In this document: positions 52,202 to 61,178 of the stretch, in pieces
Position numbering within the stretch: position 1 is the first letter of the stretch
Layout of the letters: the number at the start of each line of letters is the position of its first letter
Source: Pedococcus dokdonensis
GTDB lineage: Bacteria > Actinomycetota > Actinomycetes > Actinomycetales > Dermatophilaceae
Direction: 5' to 3'
DNA length: 64,000 nucleotides
Assembly: GCF_900104525.1 (NCBI RefSeq)
Contig: NZ_LT629711.1
Coordinates: 682,001 to 746,000, forward strand
Notes under the pieces: model-generated
What the model was told of the DNA's origin: nothing
The model's input: the letters and a program-made list of their open reading frames with translations, nothing else
Databases searched by the model: none
Translations under genes and position numbers: made by a program

Positions 52202-53289
52202 GCGGAACCACGCTCCCAGAAACTCGGACCGACAGCCTCACGGAACGGGGCGTCGGCCACCAGGTAACCCTCGGAATCCACGGTGATCTTCAGCTGCGGC
52301 AAGGGGCGCTTGGCCGGGCCGAAGATGACCTTGCAGTCCTGCGTCACGTCGAACGTCGACTGGTGGCAGGGACACAGCAGGTGGTGCGTCTGCTGCTCGT
52401 ACAGACCCACGGGGCAACCGACGTGGGTGCAGATCTTGGAGTAGGCGACGATGCCCTCGTGACCCCAGTCGCGCTCCTTCTGGGGCTTGATGTCCTCGGG
52501 GTTGAGGCGCATCAGCAGCACGGCGGCCTTGGCCTTGTCCTCGAGGACGTGCTCGGACTCGTTGATCGACTCGGGCAGCACGTGGTAGACCGAGCCGATC
52601 GTGACCTGGTCGGCGCGGATCGGGGTGCGCTCGGGGTCGCGGACCAGCCGGTCGCCCTTCTTCCACATGGTGGTCGAGAGCTGGTCCTTGGGCAGCGGGC
52701 CGAGCCCACCGATGAGGGGCAGCAGGATCGCGATCGGCGGCAGCGCGAGCGCGCCGGCGAGCGAGAACTTGATCAGGGGGCGCCGGCCGAGCTGGGCCTT
52801 CTCGCCACCGTCCATGAGGTTGGTGACGACCCGCTGGCGGTCCTCGTCCTTGGCGCGCTGGGGGTGGCGCTCCTCGACCGACTCGGTGTCGGGCATCAGG
52901 GTCTTGGCCCAGTGCACGGCACCGACGCCGCAGCCGAGCAGGGCCAGTGCCATCAGGACGCCGAGGGCGACGTTGTAGATGCTGGCGTTGCCGATGCCCG
53001 GGATGAACCCGGACTCCTCGGGGTCGATCGCGAAGAACGCGACGATGAAGCCGATCGTGGCCAGGCTCGAGAGCCCGAACAGCGCCGCGACCTGCTTCTC
53101 GGCCCGCTTGGCGGCCTTCTCGTCGAGGTCGGCCATGCGGGCGACGTGCGGCGGCAGGCCGGGGTTCTCGAAGCGGGCCGGCAGACCACCGGTGCCCTCG
53201 ACGTGGCCCCGGTCGAGGCGGACCGCGGTCGAGCCGTAGCCGTCGCCGGTGCCGACGACCTCGCCGTGCGGCGTGTCGTGTTCGCTCAT
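52198..53289 (-). CDS. qcrA: Cytochrome bc1 complex Rieske iron-sulfur subunit
   Basis: 363 residues. Three transmembrane helices replace the single helix of mitochondrial Rieske proteins, as is usual for actinobacteria. The [2Fe-2S] ligands are in CTHVGCPVG and CPCHQSTF. The stop overlaps the qcrB start in ATGA, and the start overlaps the stop of a 29-codon ORF in ATGA. Confidence 0.95.
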   Translation of the reverse strand: MSEHDTPHGEVVGTGDGYGSTAVRLDRGHVEGTGGLPARFENPGLPPHVARMADLDEKAAKRAEKQVAALFGLSSLATIGFIVAFFAIDPEESGFIPGIGNASIYNVALGVLMALALLGCGVGAVHWAKTLMPDTESVEERHPQRAKDEDRQRVVTNLMDGGEKAQLGRRPLIKFSLAGALALPPIAILLPLIGGLGPLPKDQLSTTMWKKGDRLVRDPERTPIRADQVTIGSVYHVLPESINESEHVLEDKAKAAVLLMRLNPEDIKPQKERDWGHEGIVAYSKICTHVGCPVGLYEQQTHHLLCPCHQSTFDVTQDCKVIFGPAKRPLPQLKITVDSEGYLVADAPFREAVGPSFWERGSA

Positions 53290-53375
53290 CGTGTCGTGGG
53301 TCCTGTCGAGTCGCGGTGGTCAGTTCCAGTGTCACCCAGGGAGGCGGTGCTGGCCAGAGATGGTGACGCAGTCAT
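53286..53375 (-). CDS. Candidate 29-residue coupling ORF between qcrC and qcrA
   Basis: ATG at 53375-53373 overlaps the qcrC stop (TGATG) and its own TGA overlaps the qcrA start (ATGA). The reading frame exactly fills the gap. AGAAGG lies 7 bases before its ATG. The peptide is Ser/Thr/Asp-rich and hydrophilic. The likely role is translational coupling rather than a functional peptide, but neither is shown. Confidence 0.45.
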   Translation of the reverse strand: MTASPSLASTASLGDTGTDHRDSTGPTTR

Positions 53376-54160
53376 CAGGCGGCCTTCTTGCCGAGCCAGA
53401 CGGCGAAGCCGACCATGATGCCCAGCCCGAAGATCCACACGAAGAGGCCCTCCGAGACCGGGCCGAGGTTGCCCAGCGCCATACCTCCGACGTTCTCCTG
53501 CTCGTCCACCGTGTGGAGGTAGGCGACGATGTCGTTCTTCGCCTCGGGCGAGATGTTGTCGTCGTTGAAGACCGGCATCGACTGCGGACCGGTGACCATG
53601 GCCTCGTAGATGTGCTTGCCCTCGATGTCGCGCAGGGCCGGGGCGTACTTGCCGCGGGTGAGCGCACCGCCGGAGCCGGCGAAGTTGTGGCACATCGCGC
53701 AGTTGACCCGGAAGAGCTCGGCGCCCATGGCGACGTTGCCGCCCTCGCCGTTGGTGTACTCGGCGTCGGGGACGCCGGGGCCGGGGGCCAGCGAGGCGAT
53801 GTAGGCGGCGACCGCCGAGATCTGCTCCTGGGTGAACTGGACCTTCTCGGCGCGCGGCGCCTGGACGTTGGGGGCGGCCATCGGCATGCGGCCGGTGCCC
53901 ATCTGGAAGTCGACTGCCGCGGCGCCCACGCCGGGCAGGGCCGGACCGGCCTTGGTGCCCTGGGCCTGCAGGCCGTGGCAGGTCGCGCAGTTGGCGAGGA
54001 AGAGCTTCTTGCCCTCTTCGACCGAGCTGGCCGCGCTGGTGGCGGCGTCGGCCTGCTTGGGGGCGAACGCGGAGTAGGCGACCCCGGTGAGGATCAGGCC
54101 CAGGAGCAGGAGCAGGGCGATCGCGGCCGGGTGTCGGCGGCGTGCGGCCAAGGCGTTCAC
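53375..54160 (-). CDS. qcrC: Cytochrome bc1 complex diheme cytochrome c subunit
   Basis: 261 residues. An N-terminal signal anchor, two heme c sites (CATCH and CAMCH) with downstream Met ligand candidates, and a C-terminal helix (VSEGLFVWIFGLGIMVGFAV). This is the tethered diheme subunit that links bc1 directly to the oxidase in the actinobacterial supercomplex. GTG at 54160 overlaps the stop of a 22-codon ORF (GTGA). Confidence 0.95.
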   Translation of the reverse strand: MNALAARRRHPAAIALLLLLGLILTGVAYSAFAPKQADAATSAASSVEEGKKLFLANCATCHGLQAQGTKAGPALPGVGAAAVDFQMGTGRMPMAAPNVQAPRAEKVQFTQEQISAVAAYIASLAPGPGVPDAEYTNGEGGNVAMGAELFRVNCAMCHNFAGSGGALTRGKYAPALRDIEGKHIYEAMVTGPQSMPVFNDDNISPEAKNDIVAYLHTVDEQENVGGMALGNLGPVSEGLFVWIFGLGIMVGFAVWLGKKAA

Positions 54161-54225
54161 GGTGCGGTCCTGTCGACGGAGGTGGGCAGGGCTGGCTGAC
54201 GGGAGGGGATCGGGCAGGTCGTCAT
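54157..54225 (-). CDS. Candidate 22-residue coupling ORF between ctaE and qcrC
   Basis: ATG at 54225 lies 8 bases after the ctaE stop, and the TGA overlaps the qcrC GTG in GTGA. The peptide is Pro/Ser/Thr-rich. No good ribosome site precedes it, so reinitiation after ctaE would be needed. Support is mainly positional, matched by the similar ORF between qcrC and qcrA. Confidence 0.35.
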   Translation of the reverse strand: MTTCPIPSRQPALPTSVDRTAP

Positions 54226-54233
54226 GGGGCCGG

Positions 54234-54899
54234 TCACTTCAGCAGGTAGATCGTCGCGAAGAGCGCGATCCACACCACGTCGACGAAGTGCCAGTAGTAG
54301 GAGGTCACGACGGCGCCGGCGGCCTGCGCGTGGCTGTAGTGCCGGGTCGTGAAGGTGCGCCCGATGATGAGCAGGAAGGCGAGCAGGCCACCGGTCACGT
54401 GCATGGCGTGGAAGCCGGTGGTGAGGTAGAAGACCGAGCCGTAGGGGCTCGAGGCCAGGGTGATGCCCTCGTGGACCAGCTCGGAGTACTCGAGCACCTG
54501 CCCGGACACGAAGATCGCGCCGAAGATGTAGGTGAGCACGTACCACTCGCGCATGCCCCAGCTCTTGAGCGACAGGACGCTCGCGTCGCCGCGGTGCGGC
54601 TTGCCGTGCTCGGCCGCGTGGACGCCGAGCTGGCACCACACGGAGGAGATCACGAGGATCACCGTGTTGATGGTGGCGAAGGGCACGTTGAGGACGCCCG
54701 TCGACTCCTTCCACAGCTCCGGCTCGACCGAGCGGATCGTGAAGTACATCGCGAAGAGACCGGCGAAGAACATCAGCTCGCTGGAGAGCCAGACGATGGT
54801 GCCGACCGAGACCATGTTGGGTCGGGACACCGGCCCGTGACCGGGGATGCTGCCGGCCGAGCGGGAGGGTTCAGAGGTCACGGGGGTTGCTGTCGCCAC
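54234..54899 (-). CDS. ctaE: Cytochrome c oxidase subunit III
   Basis: 221 residues with five transmembrane helices, as in actinobacterial CtaE. Blocks seen are [35 protein letters not shown] and [18 protein letters not shown] at 54899 has TAATCT 7 bases upstream and no Shine-Dalgarno, so the ctaE-qcrCAB mRNA is probably leaderless. Confidence 0.95.
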   Translation of the reverse strand: MATATPVTSEPSRSAGSIPGHGPVSRPNMVSVGTIVWLSSELMFFAGLFAMYFTIRSVEPELWKESTGVLNVPFATINTVILVISSVWCQLGVHAAEHGKPHRGDASVLSLKSWGMREWYVLTYIFGAIFVSGQVLEYSELVHEGITLASSPYGSVFYLTTGFHAMHVTGGLLAFLLIIGRTFTTRHYSHAQAAGAVVTSYYWHFVDVVWIALFATIYLLK

Positions 54900-54906
54900 G
54901 TGCGCC

Positions 54907-54912
54907 AGATTA
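54907..54912 (-). promoter_or_regulatory. Leaderless -10 of the ctaE-qcrCAB operon
   Basis: TAATCT on the minus strand, 7 bases before GTG 54899. Confidence 0.65.
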
Positions 54913-54982
54913 GCCACAATCGCCGCGCGGCACACCGTCGACCCCCCGATGGGCGGATGGACGCCGCAGATCGCCGCACCGG

Positions 54983-54988
54983 TAGCAT
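54983..54988 (+). promoter_or_regulatory. Leaderless -10 of the receiver-like gene
   Basis: TAGCAT, 7 bases before ATG 54996. Confidence 0.65.
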
Positions 54989-54995
54989 CAGCGCC

Positions 54996-55472
54996 ATGAC
55001 CGCTTCGCACGCGACCGCCGCCGACGCCCCGACCTCATCGGGGTCGACGCCGGGGTCATCCACGGGGTCCTCGACCCGTCAGATCTCGGTGCTGCTGTAC
55101 AGCGACGACAAGACCACGCGGGACTCCGTCCGGGTCACCGTGGGCCGTCGACCGGCCCGTGACGTCGAGGTCACCTCGTGGCGAGAGTGCGCCACCGCGC
55201 CGGCCGTCATCGAGGCGGTGGAGAACGCGAAGTTCGACGTCCTCGTCCTCGATGGCGAGGCCGCCCCGACCGGTGGGCTCGGGCTCTGCCGCCAGCTCAA
55301 GAGCGAGATCTTCGCGTGCCCGCCCATCCTGGTCCTGACCGGTCGCCCGCAGGACGGCTGGCTGGCCACCTGGTCCCTCGCCGACCTGGCCGTCCCGCAC
55401 CCGCTCGACCCGATCGCGCTGGCCTCGGCCGTGGCCGAGCTGGGTCGCGGCGGACGCCCCAGCGCGTCCTGA
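54996..55472 (+). CDS. Degenerate response-regulator receiver-like protein
   Basis: 158 residues. A Ser/Thr/Gly-rich N-terminal tail of about 27 residues precedes a receiver-like domain: SDD acidic pair, the phospho-Asp position in LVLDGEAAP, and LVLTGRP. The conserved Lys before Pro (usual KP) is His in VPHPLDP, so normal phospho-signalling is doubtful. There is no output domain. It lies 4 bases before trpD and is probably cotranscribed with it. Confidence 0.7.
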   Translation: MTASHATAADAPTSSGSTPGSSTGSSTRQISVLLYSDDKTTRDSVRVTVGRRPARDVEVTSWRECATAPAVIEAVENAKFDVLVLDGEAAPTGGLGLCRQLKSEIFACPPILVLTGRPQDGWLATWSLADLAVPHPLDPIALASAVAELGRGGRPSAS

Positions 55473-55476
55473 TCCC

Positions 55477-56571
55477 GTGACCGCGCGGGAGCAGGCCGGC
55501 CACACCTGGCCGGACCTGTTGACGCTGCTCATCGCCGGTGAGCACCTGAGCACCGACCAGGCCGCCTGGGCGATGAACGAGATCATGGGTGGCGAGGCGT
55601 CCCCCGTGCAGGTGGCCGGTTTCCTGGTGGCACTGCGGTCCAAGGGCGAGACGGTCGAGGAGCTGCGTGGGCTCGCCGACGTGATGCTCGCGCACGCCAA
55701 CCAGATCGAGGTGCCGGGTCCGAGCCTCGACATCGTCGGCACCGGTGCCGACCGCTCCAACACGGTCAACATCTCGACCATGGCCAGCGTCGTCATCGCG
55801 GCCAGTGGGGTCCGGGTGGTCAAGCACGGCAACCGTGCCGCCTCCTCGGCGTCGGGCTCGGCCGACGTGCTGGAGGCGCTCGGCGTCAACCTCACCCTCG
55901 CCCCGGCTCGGGTCGCGGAGGTCGCCTCCGAGGCGGGGATCACGTTCTGCTTCGCGCAGGCGTTCCACCCGGCCATGCGGCACGCGGCGGTGGCCCGCAG
56001 CGGTCTCGGAGTCGGCACGGCGTTCAACGTCCTCGGTCCGCTGACCAACCCGGCCCGCCCCACCTACGCCGCCGTCGGGGTCGCGGACCCCCGGATGGCG
56101 CCGCTGATCGCGGGCGTGTTCGCCGGGCGCGGGGCCGACGCCGTCGTCTTCCGCGGCGACGACGGCCTCGACGAGCTGACCCTCAGCACCACCTCGACCG
56201 TGTGGTGGGTGGGCGGTGGCCGGGTCGTGCAGCGCGTCTTCGACCCGCTGCACGTGGGCCTCCAGCGACAGCCGGTCGAGGCGTTGCGTGGGGCCGACGC
56301 CACGCACAACGCCCAGGTGGCTCGCGACGTCTTCGCCGGGCAGCATGGCGCGGTGCGCGACGCGGTGGTGCTCAACGCCGGCATGGCGCTCGCCCTGGCC
56401 GGTGCCGCCCTCCCCGGTGGCGCTGCGGTGTCGCACGACGGCACGGACGAGGAGTTCGCTGCGGCCGTCCGGACCGGGATGGACCGCGCCGAGCAGTCGA
56501 TCGACTCCGGTGCGGCGGCTGCGCGGCTCGAGCTGTGGGCGGCCGCGACCCAGCGCGACACCTCCGGCTGA
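55477..56571 (+). CDS. trpD: Anthranilate phosphoribosyltransferase
   Basis: 364 residues. It joins anthranilate to PRPP in tryptophan synthesis. Family motifs are [17 protein letters not shown] (PRPP loop; the usual GTGGDG variant is altered), [21 protein letters not shown] and [15 protein letters not shown] at 55477. No other trp gene is in the window, which is normal for actinobacteria with dispersed trpD. Confidence 0.93.
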   Translation: MTAREQAGHTWPDLLTLLIAGEHLSTDQAAWAMNEIMGGEASPVQVAGFLVALRSKGETVEELRGLADVMLAHANQIEVPGPSLDIVGTGADRSNTVNISTMASVVIAASGVRVVKHGNRAASSASGSADVLEALGVNLTLAPARVAEVASEAGITFCFAQAFHPAMRHAAVARSGLGVGTAFNVLGPLTNPARPTYAAVGVADPRMAPLIAGVFAGRGADAVVFRGDDGLDELTLSTTSTVWWVGGGRVVQRVFDPLHVGLQRQPVEALRGADATHNAQVARDVFAGQHGAVRDAVVLNAGMALALAGAALPGGAAVSHDGTDEEFAAAVRTGMDRAEQSIDSGAAAARLELWAAATQRDTSG

Positions 56572-56642
56572 CCGCTCCCGCACCGCGCCCGCGCCCCGCC
56601 TTGGTTGAAGGGGCGGCGTGGCCCGGAGTCAGGGGTCGGGGG

Positions 56643-58028
56643 TCACTGGTCGGGGAGCACGGCGGCGAGGCGGAGGATGGCAGCAACCGAGCGGTCGACG
56701 TCGGCCTCGGTGGTCGACCAGTTCGAGACAGAGACGCGCATCAGGCGTCGCCCGTGCCAGGTCGTGGCACCGAGCCAGCAGGTCCCCTCGCGCTGGACGG
56801 CTGCCACGACCGCGTCGGTGCGCTCGTCGCCGCCGAACCCGACGAGCACCTGGTTGAGCACCACGTCGTTGACGACCTCCGCGCCGCCGGCCGCCAGGCC
56901 GTCGGCGAACCGCTGGGCCAGCGTGCAGCACCGTTCGACCAGGTCGGTCACCCCGTCCCGGCCGAGCTCTCGCAGTGCGGCCCAGACCGCGAATCCCCTT
57001 GCCTTCCTTGACGACTCGGGCACGAGGTCCCCGAGGGTCGGCATCGGCCCGCCCTGGCCGGTGAGGTATGCCGCGGTGTAGGACAGCGAACTCGCGTGCA
57101 CCTCGGCGTGGGCGCAGATGGCAAAGCCGCAGTCGTAGGGCACGTTGAGCCACTTGTGTCCGTCGCAGGCCCACGAGTCGGCGAGCTCGACGCCGTCGAC
57201 CAGGTGGGCCCTGGCCGCGCTCGCGCCCGCCCAGAGACCGAAGGCGCCGTCGACGTGCACCCAGGCCCCGTGCTCGCGTGCCACCGCGCACGCCGCGCGC
57301 AGGTCGTCACAGGCGCCCGTGTTCACGTTGCCGGCCTGGAGGCACACGATGGTGGGGCCGGCAGCCGACCGGGCGAGGACCGCCGTGAGGTCGTCGACGT
57401 CGATGGCGCCCTGGCTGTCCGCGGCCACCTCCTCGACCACGGCGGTGCCGAACCCGAGCAGGCGCAGCGCCCGGTCGATGGTGGCGTGCCGCTCCACGCT
57501 CGCCACCACCCGCACCCGTGGTGCGCCGGCCAGGCCATCCCGCTCGACGTCCCACCCGGCGCCCGCGAGGACGTGGTGGCGAGCCGTGGCGAGGCTGACG
57601 GTGTTGGCGCCCTGCGCCCCCGTGACGAACCCCACCGTGGCCCCGCCCGGCAGGCCGAGCAGGTCCTTGAGCCAGCTCCCGGCGACGTCCTCGGCCACCG
57701 CAGCGGCCGGCGACAGGGTGGCGTTGAAGGCGCACTGGTCCCAGCCGACGGCGACGAGGTCGGCGGCACTGGCCGCGGGCAGCGCGCCGCCGATGACGAA
57801 GCCGAAGAACCGGGGACCCGGGGTGCCGACCAGTCCGGGCTCGAACGACCGCACCAGCTCGTCGAGGACGTCACCGGGCGGTGTCGGCTCCTGTCTCAGC
57901 CGGCCGTCCACCTGCTGGCGCAGCTCGGCCGCCGAGACCCGGGCTGCCACGGAGGCCTCACCGAGGGCCGCGCGGTGGTCGGCTGCCACGCGGGCAGCCC
58001 GGTCGAACAACGGGGCGAGGTCGTCCAT
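56643..58028 (-). CDS. PLP-dependent group II decarboxylase
   Basis: 461 residues of the aromatic-L-amino-acid/glutamate decarboxylase superfamily. The PLP lysine is in CDGHKWLNVPYDCG, and the cofactor Asp in WVHVDGAFGLWA. The TGAQGANTVSLATARH block is the phosphate-binding region. The substrate is unknown; no transporter adjoins it. ATG at 58028 is supported by TACCGT 6 bases upstream. Confidence 0.87.
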   Translation of the reverse strand: MDDLAPLFDRAARVAADHRAALGEASVAARVSAAELRQQVDGRLRQEPTPPGDVLDELVRSFEPGLVGTPGPRFFGFVIGGALPAASAADLVAVGWDQCAFNATLSPAAAVAEDVAGSWLKDLLGLPGGATVGFVTGAQGANTVSLATARHHVLAGAGWDVERDGLAGAPRVRVVASVERHATIDRALRLLGFGTAVVEEVAADSQGAIDVDDLTAVLARSAAGPTIVCLQAGNVNTGACDDLRAACAVAREHGAWVHVDGAFGLWAGASAARAHLVDGVELADSWACDGHKWLNVPYDCGFAICAHAEVHASSLSYTAAYLTGQGGPMPTLGDLVPESSRKARGFAVWAALRELGRDGVTDLVERCCTLAQRFADGLAAGGAEVVNDVVLNQVLVGFGGDERTDAVVAAVQREGTCWLGATTWHGRRLMRVSVSNWSTTEADVDRSVAAILRLAAVLPDQ

Positions 58029-58034
58029 GGCGTG

Positions 58035-58040
58035 ACGGTA
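58035..58040 (-). promoter_or_regulatory. Leaderless -10 of the PLP decarboxylase gene
   Basis: TACCGT on the minus strand, 6 bases before ATG 58028. Confidence 0.6.
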
Positions 58041-58065
58041 CGCCCGTCGGACCGCCGTGCAACCC

Positions 58066-58138
58066 CCACCTCCGGCCACCCGTGCCGCGTCAGCGCCCGC
58101 CTCGAGAGGCTTTAGGCCAGCTGGGTGGCCGGAAGTGG
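58066..58138. repeat. Dispersed hairpin element, copy B
   Basis: Arms CCACCTCCGGCCACCC (58066-58081) and GGGTGGCCGGAAGTGG (58123-58138) pair at 15 of 16 positions. The left part matches copy A (20466-20493) at 24 of 28 bases. It starts 6 bases past the SCO7613-like stop on the minus strand. Confidence 0.7.
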
Positions 58139-58144
58139 ACGAGG

Positions 58145-60691
58145 TCAGGACATCGAGGCGAGCCAGCTCACCGCCTGGCGGGCGTCGGCCCGTCGCTGCT
58201 CGTAGCGCGCCCCGATCGCGAGCAGGGCGACACCGAGTGCCCCCAGGGTCAGGTAACGGGGGAGCAGCACGGCATACGGCATCAGCTGGGTGAGGGCGAC
58301 GACCGCCGCGGCTGCGGCGCCCAGCACCACCGGCGCCTGCCAGCGGCGCAGGGCACCGAGCGCCAGGACCGCAGCGCCTGCTGCCACGGTCAGCAGCGGA
58401 CGCACCAGGCCGTCATCCACCGTGCTGAGCAGGGTCGAGGGCACCAGGGCCACCGCGAGGGCCGGACCGGCGGTCAGCCACGAGTGGTCGCCGAACTCCC
58501 GGTGCGACCACAGACCAGCCGCCAGCAGGAACGCCGCCATGGGCAGCGTGAAGGCTTCCACCGTGGTCACGTCGGCGTCCCACAGCTCGACCCACACCGC
58601 CGTCGTGAGGGCCGCCACTGCCACGGTGACGACCGCGCGCCGGCGCGGCAGGGCGGCATACCCGACAGCGACGAGCCCGTATGTCGTGGCGGCCAGGGCC
58701 GCGGCGTGCGGCCAGGACCGGTCGAGCGCCACCACCACGGAAGCGGTCGCGACGAGGACGGCGAGGATACCGAGCACGGGTTCCTCGACGTGCGGCCGCC
58801 GCTGGTTGGCGGCTGCGGCGAGGGCGAGCGCCGCGGCGGCCAGCACCACCCACTGCGAGCGTGGCCCGACCAGCCCACCGGAGAGCCACAGGGCTGCGAC
58901 CAGGGCGACCGCGCTGGTGCCACTGGCCACCGCGCGCAGGGCCGGGCGGAGCACCGCGGTCGCCGCCGAGGTGAGCGCGAGAGTCGTGAGCAGGACGATC
59001 AGCACGGTGTCGGAGCTGCCCGTCGCCACGGCGACGAGCAGTGCGAGCAGGGTGGCGAGGTGGCCCACGACGGCAAGGGGGGCTTCCTCCGGCGCGGTGC
59101 GTCGCACCAGCGAGACCGCGACCCAGGCGGCCCCGGTGCAGCCCGCGACCAGGATCGCGGCGGTGTCGGAGAACACCGACCCGAGCAGGCTCGTCGCCGC
59201 CACGCTGGCGACGGCGCAGACCGTGGCAGCCCAGGGACGCCAGGTTGCCCGGTGCACCGCGAGGGTGCCGGCGGTCAGGGCGGCCGCGGTGAGTGCCACG
59301 ATCGTGGCCGGCCGGGAACCGGTGACGGCACAGACGAGCACCAGGACGCCGAGGGCGGCACCGACCTGGGCCTCGACCCACGCGGCGCCGATCGAGGTGG
59401 TGCGCGTGCGGGTGACGGCGAGGGCCGTGCCGACCACCCCGGCGAGCACCGCGAGGAGGGCGGACCAGAGGGCGCCGAGCTGCAGGGCCAGGCCGAGCAC
59501 GGCGGTCGGGCCGGCCCCGGTCGCCACGGCCGCGACCACCCCGAGCGCGCGCCAGTCGCCGGACAGCGGGCGGGTGGCCCAGTCGGCGCGGACCGCGGCG
59601 CGTGAGCCGAGGCGGCTCGCGCGACGGACGACGACCCATCGGAGGAGACCGGCTCCGCCGACCGTCAGGACCGCCAGGAGACCGACGCTGGCGAGGCCAT
59701 CGGCGGTCAGTGCGTCGACGACCAGGCCGCCGGTGCGAGCGTCGCCACCGGGCGACCAGGCGTCGAGCCCGGCGCCGAGCGCGCCAGCGGCAGCGGCCGC
59801 AGCGGCGATGGCGGTCCAGCCGGCCGCCGGACCGGTGGCGGCGCGCGCGGTCAGTCCGAACGACGACGGCACGACGAGGCGCACCACGGCGAACAGCAGC
59901 GCCCCCAGCAGGGCCAGAGCCGCCACCCCGGCGCCGTCCGAGGCGAAAGCAACGACGCCACCCCAGCCCACCGAGGCCGCCGTGAGGGACAGCAGTGCGA
60001 AGCCGGCGATGCGGCGGTCGGTGCGGTGCAGCGCGGCGAGCACCAGAGCTGCCAGCAGCCCGGTCACTGCCACGTAGGTGCGCGCGTCGACGGTGTCGAG
60101 ACCAGCCAACCCGAACCGTCGGGCCGCGGCCAGGTCGAGCAGCAGCAGGCCGCCCGCGACGAGGGCGAGCGCCTCGGCGCTGCTCGGCAGCCGGCGGCGC
60201 GAGAGCACCAGGGCGGCCACCGTCGCGGCCGCGGTGAAGCCGCCCATGACGAGCAGCTGCCCGACGATGCCGATCAGGAACCACGCGATCGCCAGGGCGA
60301 TCGAGCCGGCGACCAGGACGAGCAGGACCCCGACGGCCAACAGGGTCTGCTGGGTGGTCCACGAGCGGCGAGGGGCGGTGTCGGCGACGGGCGGTGCGGG
60401 ACGGGCCGGGGGTGGGACGGCGCCCGATCCGGTGGGCAGTCCGGCGGGCAGTCCGGCCGTGGTGGCGACCGTGGGACCGGTCTGTGGGCCGAGCTGCGTC
60501 ACGTCGTCGGCACCCTGCCCGCGCAGGGCGGCGATCAGCACCGTGCGCTCACGCTGGAGGGCGGCCAGCCCCTGGTCGACCTGCCAGAGCCGGGCGGCGT
60601 CGGGACCGGTGAGGGACAGGTGGCAGCCCGGGCACGCGGCGGCGCCATCGGGAAGGAAACGGCTGCAGGCGGGACAGGGGATGGGCGACAT
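58145..60691 (-). CDS. SCO7613-like polytopic membrane protein with N-terminal zinc ribbon
   Basis: 848 residues. The N-terminus has two CxxC knuckles (CPACSRFLPDGAAACPGC) and a short helix, then a Pro-rich linker. From about residue 115 to the end there are some two dozen hydrophobic segments with very little loop sequence. It fits proteins annotated with the SCO7613 C-terminal domain. Function unknown; an Ala-rich membrane body with a cytoplasmic zinc ribbon suggests a regulated membrane assembly. Confidence 0.8.
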   Translation of the reverse strand: MSPIPCPACSRFLPDGAAACPGCHLSLTGPDAARLWQVDQGLAALQRERTVLIAALRGQGADDVTQLGPQTGPTVATTAGLPAGLPTGSGAVPPPARPAPPVADTAPRRSWTTQQTLLAVGVLLVLVAGSIALAIAWFLIGIVGQLLVMGGFTAAATVAALVLSRRRLPSSAEALALVAGGLLLLDLAAARRFGLAGLDTVDARTYVAVTGLLAALVLAALHRTDRRIAGFALLSLTAASVGWGGVVAFASDGAGVAALALLGALLFAVVRLVVPSSFGLTARAATGPAAGWTAIAAAAAAAGALGAGLDAWSPGGDARTGGLVVDALTADGLASVGLLAVLTVGGAGLLRWVVVRRASRLGSRAAVRADWATRPLSGDWRALGVVAAVATGAGPTAVLGLALQLGALWSALLAVLAGVVGTALAVTRTRTTSIGAAWVEAQVGAALGVLVLVCAVTGSRPATIVALTAAALTAGTLAVHRATWRPWAATVCAVASVAATSLLGSVFSDTAAILVAGCTGAAWVAVSLVRRTAPEEAPLAVVGHLATLLALLVAVATGSSDTVLIVLLTTLALTSAATAVLRPALRAVASGTSAVALVAALWLSGGLVGPRSQWVVLAAAALALAAAANQRRPHVEEPVLGILAVLVATASVVVALDRSWPHAAALAATTYGLVAVGYAALPRRRAVVTVAVAALTTAVWVELWDADVTTVEAFTLPMAAFLLAAGLWSHREFGDHSWLTAGPALAVALVPSTLLSTVDDGLVRPLLTVAAGAAVLALGALRRWQAPVVLGAAAAAVVALTQLMPYAVLLPRYLTLGALGVALLAIGARYEQRRADARQAVSWLASMS

Positions 60692-60784
60692 CGGTCCTCC
60701 GGGGGTGCGGGCGCGGCTGCGCTCGATGCACTCAGTGTGGAGGGGGCGATGGGTGTCGCGGATGCGCGTTGCTACTCAGGTCAG

Positions 60785-60819
60785 CCGGTCGGCCGACCGG
60801 GCCGTCCTGCGCGCAGGAC
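60785..60819 (-). terminator. Two adjacent perfect 16-bp palindromes downstream of the Lrp-domain gene
   Basis: CCGGTCGGCCGACCGG (60785-60800) and GTCCTGCGCGCAGGAC (60804-60819) are separated by 3 bases. They lie 14 bases past the Lrp-gene stop on the minus strand. They may form a terminator, or be protein binding sites. Confidence 0.5.
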
Positions 60820-60832
60820 CGCCGCAGGGCGG

Positions 60833-61117
60833 TCAGTCGCCGTCGAGGCCGAGGCTGAAGGCCGCCTCGAGGTCGTGCGTCGAGTAGGTGCGGAAGGCGA
60901 TGTGCGTGTTGGTGCCGATGACACCCTCGACCTTGTTGAGTCGGTCGGCGATCACGTCGTTGAGCTGCTCGTGCTCGCGCACGCGGATCATCGCGATGAG
61001 GTCGGCGTCGCCGGCGACCGAGTAGACCTCGGAGACCCCGTCGAGCTCGGCGATGGCCTGGGCCACCTCGGGGATGCGGTCGACTTCGGCGTTGATGAGC
61101 ACGATGGCGGAGATCAC
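60833..61117 (-). CDS. Stand-alone Lrp/AsnC ligand-binding (RAM) domain protein
   Basis: 94 residues. It has only the alpha-beta ligand domain of Lrp/AsnC regulators (IAELDGVSEVYSVAGDADLIAMIRV); the helix-turn-helix part is absent. Such proteins may bind amino acids or modulate full-length Lrp regulators. GTG at 61117 has TACAGT 6 bases upstream. Confidence 0.88.
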   Translation of the reverse strand: MISAIVLINAEVDRIPEVAQAIAELDGVSEVYSVAGDADLIAMIRVREHEQLNDVIADRLNKVEGVIGTNTHIAFRTYSTHDLEAAFSLGLDGD

Positions 61118-61123
61118 CGGCCC

Positions 61124-61129
61124 ACTGTA
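61124..61129 (-). promoter_or_regulatory. Leaderless -10 of the Lrp-domain gene
   Basis: TACAGT on the minus strand, 6 bases before GTG 61117. Confidence 0.65.
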
Positions 61130-61178
61130 TCGGCGCGAACCCGGTTCGCGGGTGCGGTGGGCGCGATGGCCGGCCGGG

